Source: Pegoplata infirma (Eukaryota; Arthropoda; Insecta; Diptera; Anthomyiidae). Taken from it: a DNA stretch of 64,000 nucleotides. The position numbers and the translations under genes are program-made. The DNA lies in NCBI GenBank assembly GCA_963921195.1, contig OY992536.1, positions 109,208,778 to 109,272,777 of the forward strand, read 5' to 3'. This document shows positions 21,980 through 33,092 of the stretch, piece after piece (the first letter of the stretch is position 1; each line of letters begins with the position of its first letter). Under the pieces are notes generated by a model. It was not told the DNA's origin. It did no database searches and saw only the letters and a list, made by a program, of their open reading frames with translations.

Positions 21980-23490
21980 TAAAGACTGTTGTCAACAAAG
22001 AGTTTTCTTGCTAAAAGTAGCGATTTTAGTTACGTATGTAGCAAGCAATAGAGCGGATTTTATCTAAGTCACACACATTTATTACCAACTTGTTATTTTA
22101 AATGCCAATTTTAATCTTCTCAAATGAAGGGCTTATTGTAAAAACTCGATAAGCAACATTTCATTTTATGGTGGTTTTTGCCTTAAAACTTTTAAAATAA
22201 TGTAGAAAATATAACTTTTGCAGAACTTTTATTCTCAATATACTTGTACGAAGGGTTAAAGCAAGACTTCTGCAAAAAATCTGTCAATGGAACATCAGCA
22301 GAAGGCGAAAAACAGGAAAAAATGAAATGTTGCTTATCAAGTTCTTGCAGTAAGCCCTTCAAATGTAAAAAATGTCAATGTAAACGGTACAGATTACATA
22401 GTAGAATAAAATCGCATTTCACAAGATTAAAATTCCAATGTAAACGCACTATTAGTCAATTTTCAAAACGAAAAAAAAAATGTCAATCAATTTTTATGTC
22501 CGAAAATTAAAAAAAAATGTATGAAAATTTTTTTTTCTAAAATCATTTTTAATGAATTTTTTTACTATAAAACTCAAAAAATGTAAATGGGACTAGGAAA
22601 GTTTTTATATTTTGTAAAAGTTTGGAAATTTGGTTTTGTCCTATTGTCCCGGCTTAGGGATAGTTTTTTTTGAGACAGTTTAATTATAAGTCCAATTTTT
22701 ATCTGTCACGTAATAGGCATTTTAGTGATATGTGCCGTTTTCATCAGTCACGGGATAAATGATTTCGGATCGAGAAACACCCTTTTCCTGCAGGAAAATT
22801 CAATCAAAATTAATAATTCAATTAAAATTTAAAAAAAAAATGTGTAAAAAACAAAGTAGTGTTTTTTAAGCAATTAATAAAAAAACAATATATTTTATGT
22901 GTCTAATACTGCATACAGACTAGCGTGATTTTAAAATCACCATGTGATTTTCCTTTTGATTGAATTTGAGAGTTTTTTAGTAGATTCTGATAGATTCTGA
23001 TTGAATTTTCAAATTGAATTCAAGATATTTTTCTACACAAAGAGGAATTCATTAAAAAATCTCCATGAAAATATTTTTCCAGTAGTTTCATCCACTTTCT
23101 ACACTACAAATGAACACCTAAAGAAGATTTCATTAAAAAATCTCCATGAAAATATTTTTCCAGTAGTTTCATCCACTTTAACTTATTATTTTTAAACTGA
23201 GTGTGTTCTTCAAGTGAATTTTGTGTTCAATTTAATATTTTTATTAATTTATTTATACAATAAAATATTTATTTATTTTAAATTTCATTTGGAAATTTAT
23301 TTCACCACAATACTAACAATTTTACTGTAAAACTGAAAATTTTCTAATTTTTTCAGTTACTCTAACTTTACCATTTTTTTATAACCGCGTTAGTAAAATT
23401 TGACTAACGCGTTGTAGGGCCCTTTAATACTAACGTGTCAGCATTAATAACAGACTTTTTAGTAAGGAATACTGTAGGATTTCTATGAGT
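21980..23490. other. Distal part of the 19831-23491 element; no gene recognised
   Basis: AT-rich. An 88-codon frame at 22244-22510 opens at a TTG; from its first ATG it gives about 62 residues rich in Cys and Lys. I know no family for it and do not call it a gene. Also present are ATCTGTCACG and ATCAGTCACGGGATAAAT words and the direct repeat listed separately. Confidence 0.4.
23045..23180 (+). repeat. Direct repeat, two units of about 57 bp
   Basis: TTCATTAAAAAATCTCCATG..CCAGTAGTTTCATCCACTTT occurs at about 23048 and again at about 23128, nearly identical. It looks like a recent tandem duplication. Confidence 0.8.
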
Positions 23491-23548
23491 GTAGAACGGG
23501 ATTACAAGGCATTTTACCAGGCGTTTTACAATTTTTTTTTTTTGGGTG

Positions 23549-23660
23549 TATGAAAACCAGATTTTTATTGTACACATTTTATTTTTTAAGTGCATATTTT
23601 AAGGTTTTTAGTGGATATTTTGAATTTTAAGCTCATATTTAATAATAACTCTTAGAATTG
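23549..23660 (+). mobile_element. GGGATGAG repeat, copy 1, distal half
   Basis: Continues the host repeat after the 18877-23548 insertion: TGAAAACCAGATTTTTATTG, CACATTTTATTTTTTAAGTG, GCATATTTTAAGG, TTTTGAATTTTAAGC. These align with the inverse of about 25930-26020. Similarity fades after about 23660. Confidence 0.7.
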
Positions 23661-24758
23661 CCTAAAAATAACATTTTTTATCATTCTGTAGATAGCAAGT
23701 TTTGAATATTCGTTGTATTGATTCTCTTTTATGAATAATTTAAACACATATCTTAAAATTTATAATCAATGTCATATGACTTACTAAAAATCGCAACTGG
23801 TGCTATACTTCAGACCGCGGCGGTACATAATATACAAATTAAGTTGTTGTAGTTCATGTATAATCAACAAAGTTGTTATTGTGATTCTTATTTTATTGGA
23901 CACTCAAAAGAAAGACTTCAATATAAAATCTGTTAAACGGCTTTCAATTAAAATTAGCAAACATTTAGCAGAATTTTCTGCTGAAATAATAGACAGACGA
24001 ATAGATTTCCAGATGAACTGACGGACATCGAATTTTTAAGAAAACATCTAAGAAAACAATATCAGAATTTGTAAGACAACGAAATCATTAAAACACTCTC
24101 GCCCAGATTTACACTTGTGAACAGCATCTGGTCTGTTACATTTAAGGAGCCTCTAAATATGAGACTTGTTTTTAACCAGTAGTGTGGGCTATTTTACCAA
24201 CAAAATTTGTTCAGTGTTTCATTAGTTTACTTACTTCTATCCACAGTATGATCCGTATTGCAAATTGTATTAAAATATTGTATGAATTCAAAATAATGAG
24301 TTAGATCACCCTCCCCCTTAAAAATACAACTTCAAATGTTTGACTTAAAAATGTTCAATGTTTTTAATGATTTAAAAAATTTCTACACGTAAAGTTCATT
24401 AAAAATAAAAAAATAAAAAGACAAACTAATGCAAGCCTTTTTAAGTTTTACTACTTTCTATTCATGTCACTTAAGGATGTCCTTGACTCTTTTTTTTTAT
24501 TTATTTTTTTTTTGCAACTATAAATGCTCCACCATAAACTATGTATACTCACTCACTCATTCGTACACATTTACGTATGTATATCCTGAATGTTTTATTA
24601 TAAAACTACTATTTTTTGGTGGCAAAGTCTACTTGTATACTTCCTTCCTGTTTAAAATAAAAACGCACTAACTACACCATTTTCTAATGGCATTTGGAAA
24701 AAAAATTATTTGTAATTTAAAAATTTCTTTAGAAAATATAAGATTCCCTTCGAAACGC
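23661..24758. other. No gene or element recognised
   Basis: AT-rich DNA with small frames (73 aa at 23800, 80 aa at 24429) that show no domain, no signal and no conserved look. Nothing repeated elsewhere in the window was found here. Confidence 0.4.
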
Positions 24759-24760
24759 TA

Positions 24761-25829
24761 CAATTGAATAGTTCATGCGAATAAAGACGAATAGACCATT
24801 TGTAGAATTTTACAGGGGACAATAAAAACGCAGGAAACGGTTAAAAAATAATATTTTTGTCAACTTTTTGGTATTAGCTTAAAGATTTAGGTCACATCTA
24901 CCTATATACAAAATTTTAGTCAGGTATTCGAAAGAGAACTTGCCAAAAATTGGACTTCAATTTTTTGCTTAAATGGAAAAAGGGCGAATATCCAAAAAAA
25001 TGTATTGAAATTTGAATAAAAATGTGTTATTTTGCAGCAGATTTTGACTACATTTTCATGAGACTTGCAATACTTGACGAACTATGGTTGGTATTTGTTT
25101 TTAACACTTTAAGGACTTCAAGGATACACTTTTTAAGGATTGCCAGGACATGCAAAAAAAATTTTTTTGTTAATTTTTTTTTTAATATTCCTGCCATTTG
25201 ATGCAGTAGTAATTCTTTATGACACTAAATACATTTTTAGGAATTATAATATTAACCCTTGACTGCATATTACGACGTAACATAAAAGGACATGAAAAAA
25301 ATTTTTTTTTTATTCCTGACATTGGATGCAGTATTAACACTAAAAGTTTGTATGTGCTAAGATTGTTTTTTTTGTGTACAATTTCAAATTTTAGCTAATA
25401 TCAATTTTAAACTCGCAGCTAAATAATTTTTATATAATATTTTGTTAAGGATGGATATTCGCCCTTTTTGCTTTCCACACTTTAATGTCTTATAACTCAA
25501 GAACGGTAAAATTTTTTGCCAATATAATAAGTGTGGTTTGTTCCTCGTAATGTTCTTTTAACACATTGTTACCGAAAGTAAAATTTTTGTATGTTTTTGT
25601 GTTGTATTTAATCAAAATTGTGCGTTAGTTTACTCCCAATTTGAACAAAAATATAAAAATATACGAATTTTTGCACTTTCAAAGTAATTTTTTTAGCCTT
25701 AAAAGTCAAAATTTCCCCAAAATTTCTGCATAGGATTGTAGGGCTCTGCTAATAAAATGCATTTATGCAAAAAAACGTGTTTGCGAAAAAGTGGTCTATT
25801 CGTCCTTATTCGCATGAACTATTCAATTG
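24761..25829. mobile_element. TA-flanked element with 38-bp inverted repeats
   Basis: CAATTGAATAGTTCATGCG at the left continues to GACGAATAGACCA. The right end reads TGGTCTATTCGTCC..CGCATGAACTATTCAATTG. The two match over about 38 bp with one difference. TA lies on each side (24759-24760, 25830-25831). Inside, GGCGAATATCC and GGATATTCGCC form a further subterminal inverted pair (about 24985 and 25451). No transposase frame. Tc1/mariner-like by TA duplication (inference). Confidence 0.82.
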
Positions 25830-25831
25830 TA

Positions 25832-26456
25832 AAAAAACTATTTTTGATATTGAAACAATCGCAAATGCAATTCGGTTTTTAGGAATTAAAAATAGATTTT
25901 CATGCACTAAAAAATCTAAAATATGAGCTTATAATATGCGCTGAAAAATTCAAAATATGCACTAAAAAACCTAAAAATATGCACTAAAAAATAAAATGTG
26001 TGCAATAAAAATATTGTTTTCATAGGAAAAACTCCTTAAAAAGCAAAAAATAACGCCGTGTTATTAAATAGAAACATTTATAACTTTATATAAGCAAGAT
26101 TTTTTTAGAAATTAAGAATATCTATAAAAAAATTAAAAAAAAATGTTTTTCTTATTTTCAAAATAAATTTCTAAAATTTAAAATAGTTTTTGAAACAAAT
26201 AAATTTGAATATGTGTTTTTGCGAATTTATGCCAAAATATGCAAAAATATGCAATTAAAAGTTGGAAATATGCACAAAATATACATTTAAAACCAAAATA
26301 TGCAAAAATATGCATATTCACCAAAATATGCACAAATATGCAAAAACAAATCGATGCCATTTTAACGCAAATTTCTTGATTCGGAAAGATAGTTGGTTGA
26401 TGTCGTTTTTAGACCATCGACAAAAAACATGCATTTGCATGGAAATCTCATCCCTA
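25832..26456 (-). mobile_element. GGGATGAG repeat, copy 2 (uninterrupted reference copy)
   Basis: Inverse of copy 1: CATGCATTTGCATGG, ATCTCATCCCTAGTTA at the right edge, and AAGCAAAAAATAACGCCGTG and CCTATGAAAAC-inverse sequence in the middle. It lacks the TA insertion and the Helitron, so it serves as the empty site for both. The sequence at 26140-26200 gives the uninterrupted ACTATTTTAAATTTTA site. Left limit approximate. Confidence 0.78.
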
Positions 26457-26466
26457 GTTATTACAC

Positions 26467-26919
26467 TAAGGCGTTCAATTAATCGGGTTTTTTATTGTTC
26501 GATTAAACGATTAATCAATAAAATTTTAAAATGATCGATTAATCGAATAATTCCAAATTCAGAAATTTTCTAAATTACAAGATTTTTTTAGACAATTGTT
26601 TTAGGTAGTTAAACAAGTCCAAGCTTACAAAGTAATGAAAATTTGGAGAAAAAAGTTTAAATAAGGACCACTCTAGTAAACATGACTGTTTTTTTTTTTA
26701 ATTCCAACGGCCACCTACATATGGGTTGTTTATTTGACTTAAAACATTTAACAAATTATACATATTTCCAGAAAAACCATATACATTATTATTCGATTAA
26801 TCGGCATAAATTCTTCGATTAATCCTTTATTCCAAATTAGCCATTTTAAATTAATCGAACAATTATTCGTCTAAAATTGTTCGATTAATCGATTAAGAAT
26901 TAATCGACTGAACACCCTA
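26467..26919. mobile_element. hAT MITE rich in ATTAATCG
   Basis: TAAGGCGTTCAATTAATCG at the left and CGACTGAACACCCTA at the right form the inverted ends (consensus-like TAGGGTGTTCA). The flanking octamers TATTACAC and TTTTACAC agree at seven of eight. The element is filled with CGATTAATCG palindromes. It lies directly beside the GGGATGAG repeat. Confidence 0.8.
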
Positions 26920-26994
26920 TTTTACACGCTTCGTGGGAACCGATTTTAAATGCCAATGTCTTTCTTGATTATGAGCCTGGAGTGCCCCACTACT

Positions 26995-27480
26995 ACACAG
27001 AAAAAAAAATAAAAATAAAAAAAAAGTAAATATTTAATACTTTGAGTATTGAGTAAAAAATTACTCAATTTTGCACCAGTAAAGGATTTAATAGTATTAA
27101 ATAAGCTTTTAATAAATATTTTTTAAATGTTTGCCTAAAAATTTTAGTACATTTTTAATCGATAAAATTACAAAAATAAATTGACACATTTTGAGTAAAT
27201 TTTTACTTGACATAATTAAAAGCTTAATTAAAAAAAATGAGTAACATTTTTTTTATTTTTTTTTTAATTAAGTTTTTAATTGTGTCAAGTAAAAATTTAC
27301 TCAAAATGTATCAATTTATTTTTTAAAAAGTTTAAAAGGGTTTCAGATTTATTTTACAAAAAATAATAATTAAATCGGAAAATATGATTTTTTTGAATCA
27401 TTTATTATTCAAATAAAATTTTCATATTACTATTGATATATTTCAAAATTACATTTAAAAATGGTGTAGTGTTAAACATT
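26995..27480. repeat. AT-rich repeat beginning ACACAGAAAA, related to 50642-50815
   Basis: GAGTAAAAAATTACTCAATTT, TTGCACCAGTAAA and TTTTGAGTAAATTTTTACT recur in inverse form at 50642-50815. Inside, a long imperfect palindrome pairs about 27120-27230 with 27250-27330. It is preceded by a CTTGATTATGAGCCTGG block that also separates the MITE copies at 45965-46590. Confidence 0.6.
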
Positions 27481-27627
27481 TATAAAGCTGAAACAAAAAT
27501 CTCATACAAGACAAGTGTCAAGTTAAAATGGATATTTCCGTATGCCTATAAAGGTTTATTCATTCTGCATCTACAATGACGCACAGTGGTACTGAGTCTT
27601 TGGTTTTACGACAAACTGACTTTTAGC

Positions 27628-27796
27628 CGTAATTTCAAAAAGCAGATAACTATCTGTGCATAGATATCTACCGTGTAAGTAAAATTTCGTAAATTTAACT
27701 CTTAGGTAACTATAATTTTCAGTGTAAATTTACCGGCTAGGTAAAGATATCTATTAGGTATTTTACACCCGTAGTTACCTACTTGTTGAAATTACG
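27628..27796. mobile_element. Small palindromic MITE, 169 bp
   Basis: CGTAATTTCAAAAAGCAG..ATAACTA at the left is mirrored by TAGTTACCTACTTGTTGAAATTACG at the right. The interior holds AGATATCTA words. Target duplication not clear. Confidence 0.6.
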
Positions 27797-27834
27797 AGCA
27801 TTAATAATTGATTTTAATTAGAAATAAAAAATAA

Positions 27835-28185
27835 CACAGTGATATAAAATCGAACTTTCCGAATGAATGCAATGAAGCCAAAGCAAATGAAAGTTGGCAT
27901 TTTACATAACAAAACCCTCAAGGTAATTTTTTAGTGCAGCGCTATATTTTTTTTACACGCATTTAAAGTTGGTGATTTTAAAGCATTTAAAATGTTTGTG
28001 TACTAAACATGTCCTACTTTAGGGGTCCCTGGTGGTGCCCCTATTGGACATGTGGGGTCCAGCTTTCAAAAGCTTTTAAGCTCGAAAGCTTTCACCCTTA
28101 TGACTTTCGCTGTAATCGATTTAGTACCTAGTCACTGAATAGCCAAATTATTTTAAATAAACCACTGTGCACCGTTGCGTATGAC
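27835..28185 (+). mobile_element. Left-hand fragment of the CACAGTG element
   Basis: After TAA it begins CACAGTGATATAAAATCG and follows the complete copy at 56364 through CAAAACCCTCAAGG, AAACATGTCCTACTTTA, CCTGGTGGTGCCCCTATTGG and CACCGTTGCGTATGA. The right inverted repeat is missing, so it is truncated. Confidence 0.75.
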
Positions 28186-29228
28186 GAACATGGATCCGAT
28201 TGAATATATATCTTGTTAGATCTCTAATTAGTGTAAAAACACGGACAAACGAAAGTTGAATAAAATGGAGTTTTTTTCAAACAAATTTTTAGCAAAACAT
28301 ATCCTATTATCATGAATTTTGAAATATTTATTTAAATATCGAGAGGTTGTTTTGCATGGGGACTGGCCCAATTCTTTTTTAAATTTGGAATGATGATTTG
28401 TAAATACAAAGTAAGTTTGCCTGCCTAATTTCGAAAGAACACCTATTATTAGACGTCGGTTGGCTTTGTCCTTGGAAAAGAAGTTCAAGTTTTATAATGG
28501 AAAAGAAGTTTAAATTTCATATTTCACACAATTCGACTAAAAATGGCAACCTGTATCGCGCGTAAAACATTTACATGGACAGACGGAAGAACGGACGGAT
28601 GGACGGATATTGGGTCTAGGACCATTGTTTAGGGTAGCTGCGAACATCAGCGAAAAGTCATTATACCCTGTACCACAGAGTGGTGTTGGGTATAAAATGC
28701 TTCGAAGAAGTAGCGTTTTTCAGATATTGGTTAAGTTAGTTCTTCAAGGGCGAACTTTTTCAAAATTCCTTATATTTAATTTCTCAAAAAATATCTATAC
28801 CAATTTGTTGGACATATATAGGAGCTGGTTTCCTGAACTTATCTTTACGATCCAACTAGAGCATTTCCTTTGACAGGTCTTCAAAGTTAAAAAAGTTGAA
28901 AAAAAATTTGTAAGTGGAGATACTTTTTTATTTTTTTTACACATTTCTATTGCTAATGATCAACTTTTGATTTGCAAGGTTCACCCTTATATATTAGCCT
29001 TTGTAACGAAAATAATATGGAAAAATATAACGCATTTTCCTGACAGCAATTCGCGTTTTTGTGAAAAAACTATGATTTTTTAGTTATTTACTTCGGGCCG
29101 AAAAAATCCTCAGCGATCCTCAGTTCGATACAATCAGTCTATATTTTTTCTTATATAGAATGGATCCATATCTTTCGAAAAATGTTGCCCAAACTAGCTC
29201 GAAATGATAAATGGCGAAATTAAAGCTA
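28186..29228. other. No gene; DINE-1-like 5' end at about 28585-28699
   Basis: ACAGACGGAAGAACGGACGG..TGGGTCTAGGACCATTG, then TTATACCCTGTACCACAG..GTGTTGGGTATAAAA, is the 5' part (minus orientation) of a DINE-1-like repeat, diverged from the other copies here. The rest is ordinary AT-rich DNA. An 87-aa frame over this repeat is not a gene. Confidence 0.5.
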
Positions 29229-29230
29229 TA

Positions 29231-30021
29231 TATGAGGCATTCCACACCAAATGTCCAGCGAAAAAAACACTTGTACCATAAACTTCTGAATAACTTGTAT
29301 GGATAGCCCTATATGGAACTTAGAAAATTGCGTTTTCGGTTTTTCAATTTTTCAAAAACTGGGCTTAGGAGGCGTGGTCAAATATTGGAAAAATGGTCAA
29401 ATTTGTGGCGAGTTTGCCTTGATTAAATATTTATCACATTAAAACGGAATGCACCACAATCTTAAAAATTCATGCAATTAATATTACTCATTCGCAACGA
29501 TAATACAAGAAAATACAAGCAAATTACAAAATTGTTATGAAATTTAAAATTCAAATGCGATTTTCTCGAAAAAAACGAAAAATACATTTCTGATTTTTTT
29601 TTGTGTGGATGGACAAACATCTAAACTTTAAAAAAAATATTAAAAAAAAGAAAAAAAAGTGGCCGGATTTTTGATAAATTGACTTTTTTAAAAAATGGAA
29701 AATTTCAGAACGGGTTCTGAAAATTTTCCAAAGAAAAAATTTTATTCGATAGCCCATACAAAACTATAAAAGAATGTAAATTTTTAAGATTGTGGTGCAT
29801 TCCGTTTTAATGTGATAAATATTTAATCAAGGCAACTCGCCTCAAATTTTACCATTTTTCCAATATTTGACCATGCCTTCTAAGCCCAGTTTTTGAAAAT
29901 TAGAAAAACCAAAAACGCAATTTTCTTAGTTCCATACAGGGCTATCCAAACAACCTATTCAGAAATTTACGGGACACATGTTTTTCTGTAGCGGGACATT
30001 TGGTGTGGAATGCCTCATATG
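29231..30021. repeat. Inverted repeat, arms about 240 bp, spacer about 300 bp
   Basis: The left arm starts TATGAGGCATTCCACACCAA and runs through TGTATGGATAGCCCTATATG and TGGGCTTAGGAGGCGTGGTC to AACGGAATGCACCACAATC (to about 29471). The right arm (about 29775-30021) is its inverse with scattered changes, ending GGAATGCCTCATA. Flanks show no certain duplication. Likely a foldback or MITE-type element. The 68-aa frame in the spacer is not convincing. Confidence 0.75.
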
Positions 30022-30024
30022 TAT

Positions 30025-30850
30025 GCAGTGGTCCGAGATTTGTTTTTAAAAAAACTAATTTAACCCAAAATGATGTTTTACGGCTTGAATAGTTTTTTAT
30101 CGTCAAAGAGTGCCTTAAGTGTAGGGATTATTTACATTTCTAGTTTTTTTTGTAGAATTATGGAAAATATCAGTTACACCATTTCCAATTAAATTCAAAG
30201 ATTTTTTATTGAATTTCCAAAATAAAGAAGAAAAAAGTGAATAATTTGTCGTCACCATTTCCAAAAGCTTTTCTGAAACTAAGAAAGTCATTTATGTACA
30301 CCATTTCCATATTTATATCAAAAATATAAAAAAAAAAATAGATATAAAAATTATGTGCGTAGATTTAACTATAGACACTCTTAATACTCTTAAAACTAAT
30401 TTTTGTTAGATCAGACAAAGTTAAAAAATTTTGCTGCCATATTGTTTCCGCCATATGGAATTTTATCAGTTCGATTTTAAGATAACAGACCCGGAAATTT
30501 ACTTTGCCACACTTTAAGCTAGCTTCAAAAAATAAAAGGAATATAACTTTTTTTTTAATTACTTGTAACAAACTTTACTAAGCATATTTAGTCCGCCATT
30601 TTGTTTTTCAAAATTCACGCCAGTAGTTCAGATTCAGTAACTCCAAAACCCCCTTAAAACAAAATTTGAGTTAAATCGGACAATTATTAAAAAAAAATTG
30701 TCCGCCATATTGGATGCGTCATTTTGATGTTTTTCGTTTTTAGTTAAATTTTGAAATCATCGACCTCGAATTCCTCTAGAAGCACAATTTCAGACGGATC
30801 CAACAACGATAAAGACTTTTGGTCGGAATTGGATCATGCTGGCCCTGTGT
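30025..30850. other. No gene; diverged CCGCCATATTGG repeats
   Basis: Words like TTGCTGCCATATTG, TTCCGCCATATGG, GTCCGCCATTTTG and GTCCGCCATATTGG recur about every 90-170 bp between 30430 and 30720, each near an AATCGGAC-like block. This looks like a decayed tandem repeat. A lone TGGTCGGAATTG end near 30821 resembles the terminus of the 1-1667 element. Confidence 0.45.
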
Positions 30851-31577
30851 GCAATGGTTCCCAACCTTTTTTTCGCTATGCCCCACTTTGATGTTGAAAA
30901 AATTACAATGTCCCCCTACACGCAAGAAAAATTTGTAAATTTTTCAAAATTGTTTTAAAATTAAAATTAACTTGTGCACTCAAAATAATAACTCTGTTAA
31001 ATTACAGAAAAACTCTGCTAATTTAACAGAGTACACCATACTTTTCCAGCTAAAAATATTTCTTGGTAATTTTACTAAAAAACTCTGTAAAATGATTTTG
31101 ACAAAAAAACTGTTAATTTACAGAGTTTATAGTAAAATATTGGTTAAATATGAAAGCTTTTGACAGAGAAAACTCTGTAATTTTACTTTAAAACTCTGTT
31201 AAATGATTTGGACAAAACAAAACTGTTAATTTACAGAGTTTCTAGTAAAATATTTGTTAAATAAACCCCTATTTAGCGAAGAAAACTATGTAAATTTACA
31301 TATATTTGTAAAATGCATTTGATGCAACAAAAAAAAATACAGAAAAAACTCTGTAAATTTACAGAGTTTAGTTAAATGCATGTTATTTTGTAAAATTTTT
31401 ATAAGATTTCTGAAAAGATTTTTTTATATTTTTTTTGCTACTTTTTCAACTTTTTCTCCAAAAAAAAAATATACAGATAAAATTTTGATGTTTGGTAACA
31501 AAAACTAGAACTACTCAAAACAAAAAGCTTTTTAGTTATAAAAAAATACGAAGTATTTTCCTTTAATCTGTATTTTA

Positions 31578-32675
31578 GGGGGGGGTGAAATAAAGCCATA
31601 GGCAATAAGGCCATATGGCCTTATTTCCCAAAGAGTTGAGAAATAAGGCCATATGGCGTTATTACCAACCACTGTTGGAAATAAAGCCATATATGGCTTT
31701 GTTACTCATTTAAATATTTTTTAAAAATGTTCATCATTATTTGCGGAGAGTGTGGAAATATATTTCCACGTAAATCCTGATACCCAAAAAAAAAATTATT
31801 TAGCGAAGCCTCTAAATTAATAATGGAGTTTGAAATGGAGTACGGACATAGCGCCCAAGGTCTTTTCGCGCAAAACCGTAAATGTCATATCGCCCAAGCT
31901 GCGACATATAGCCCAAAATGATAAGTCTAAAAATGTTACTTCTCGCAAAACAAAATTGTCAAAAAATCCAAAATATTTTTTTTGGGCGAAATGTCGAACT
32001 TACGACTTCTATAATTTGTGATTTTGAAATAAAGGTTTTCGGCGTAGCCGGCCTTCGGCCGGGCTTAGGGATTACATACTCCATGCATTTAACCCACCCT
32101 CTCTGCAAACCAAAGCTATTTTGGTTATCAGGCCTTTTTGAGGCATAACAAATTTGATAGCGCAAAGGCCTGCTACCCTAGAAAACTTTACTTTGCGGAG
32201 AGGGTGGGTTTAATGCATGGATTTTGTAATCTCTAAGCCCGGCCGAAGGCCGGCTACACAGAAAAATTTTTTTGTTAAACAATCTTTAAATTAAAAACCC
32301 TGTCAATAAAAAATTGGTGCCTCTACCCCTCTAAGTTCCGAGGTTCCTAGTATATGCGGTTTTTTAATTTAAAGATAGGCAAAAAATTTTTTTTTCTGCG
32401 TAGCCGGCCTTCGGCCGGGCTTAGGGATTACAAACTCCATAAATTAATTTAGCGACTTCGCTAAATAATTTTTTTTTTTGGGTAGCAGGATTTACGGGGA
32501 AATAAATTTCCACATTTTCAACTGATATGGCTTTATTTCCACTTTGGTTGCAAAATCAATATGACTTTATTGCTCAATCGTGTTGGTAATAAAGCCATAT
32601 GGCCTTATTTCCCTTTTAGTTGAGAAATAAGACCATATGGCCTTATTGCCTATGGCTTTATTTCACCCCCCCCCC
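31578..32675. mobile_element. hAT-type foldback element, long inverted repeats, perfect 8-bp duplication
   Basis: Begins GGGGGGGGTGAAATAAAGCC and ends GGCTTTATTTCACCCCCCCCCC. GTATTTTA is directly repeated on both sides (31570-31577, 32676-32683). Inverted arms extend about 250-300 bp with repeated AAGGCCATATGGCCTT palindromes and the block CCCAAAAAAAAAATTATTTAGCG. The centre carries GC-rich hairpins (see 32036-32450). No transposase frame. Confidence 0.83.
32036..32450. repeat. Three GC-rich hairpins (GTAGCCGGCCTTCGGCCGGGC)
   Basis: AGCCGGCCTTCGGCCGGGC followed by TTAGGGATTACA occurs at about 32045 and 32402, with the inverse (CGGCCGAAGGCCGGCTAC) at about 32241. The first and the inverse copy frame a larger inverted pair including CATGCATTTAACCCACCCTC (arms about 32036-32110 and 32185-32263). 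Such G+C density stands out sharply here and may mark foreign or captured DNA within the hAT element. Confidence 0.75.
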
Positions 32676-33092
32676 GTATTTTAGCAGAAAACTCGGTTAA
32701 TTATTTGTAAAATTAAGATTACAAAGTAAAAAGTAATATAACAGAGGAAACTTTGTTTTTTTGTTGCAACAAAATACAAAGTATTTTCTTTAAATCTGTA
32801 TTTTAACAAAAAAAACTCTGTCAAATATATTTTGAATTGAGATTACAGTCATTTTACAGAGTATTTTACATCGTTATTATTTTGAGTGTGGTTAAGCAAA
32901 CTTTTTATTAAAATCATTGTTTAAACAAAGTTTTTAGAAAAAGTTTTCAACAATCTACTAAATAATTTAGCTAAAATGATATTATTTTTTTTAGTTTATT
33001 TAACAAAAAAAATCTTAAAAATTTGCTCGTTGCCCCCCTGAATCATTCAAATTGCCCCCAGTGGGGCGAGAATCAAAGTTTGGGAACCATTG

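Larger units (their letters stand above)
19831..23491. mobile_element. TA-flanked element with CACTCATAGAAATCC termini
   Basis: The termini CACTCATAGAAATCCTACAG and CTGTAGGATTTCTATGAGTG are perfectly inverse over 20 bp. TA lies on both sides (19829-19830, 23492-23493). The flanks AATATTGG and GAACGGGATTAC fit the continuous AATATTGGTAAAATGG of related elements. It hosts the hAT-like nest 20407-21971. Remaining DNA at 21980-23490 carries no recognised transposase. Confidence 0.82.
18877..23548. mobile_element. TA-flanked CACTAAAA-type element carrying further insertions
   Basis: CACTAAAAAAAAAACC at the left and TTTTTTTTTTTGGGTG at the right lie between TA and TA (18875-18876, 23549-23550). 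The host repeat reads TTTTTCCTA and TGAAAAC on the two sides. The uninterrupted inverted copy near 26010-26030 joins them as TTTTTCCTATGAAAAC, proving insertion at a single TA. Its own sequence (CTTGTAAAG.., GGTAAATTTACAAA words) is only about 1 kb. The rest is two nested elements. Confidence 0.82.
30977..32888. mobile_element. CACTCAAAA-type element with ACAGAGTTT interior
   Basis: CACTCAAAATAATAACTCTG and GTTATTATTTTGAGTG are the inverse ends. The flanking dinucleotide is TG on both sides rather than the TA of its relatives. The interior is dense in AACTCTGTAAATTTACAGAGTT-like pairs. It contains the hAT-type insertion 31578-32675. Confidence 0.7.
30852..33092. mobile_element. hAT-like element with CAATGGTTCCCAACC ends, carrying nested insertions
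   Basis: CAATGGTTCCCAACCTTT..GCCCCACTTTGAT at the left is mirrored by GTGGGGCGAGAATCAAAG..TTGGGAACCATTG at the right. CARTGGTTCCCAACC is a familiar hAT terminus. The flanking octamers (CCTGTGTG, TATTAGGC) do not match, so the duplication is lost or the ends come from a rearrangement. Own interior is about 330 bp; the rest is the 30977-32888 insertion. Confidence 0.65.

Noticed and set aside
22244..22510. Cys/Lys-rich 88-codon frame, at first suggestive of a zinc-binding or secreted peptide
   Set aside because: It opens with TTG; from the first ATG only about 62 residues remain, with no spaced Cys motif or signal peptide, and it lies inside a transposon.
30852..33092. Calling an 8-bp target duplication for the CAATGGTTCCCAACC element
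   Set aside because: The flanking octamers CCTGTGTG and TATTAGGC do not match, so the duplication is not supported.
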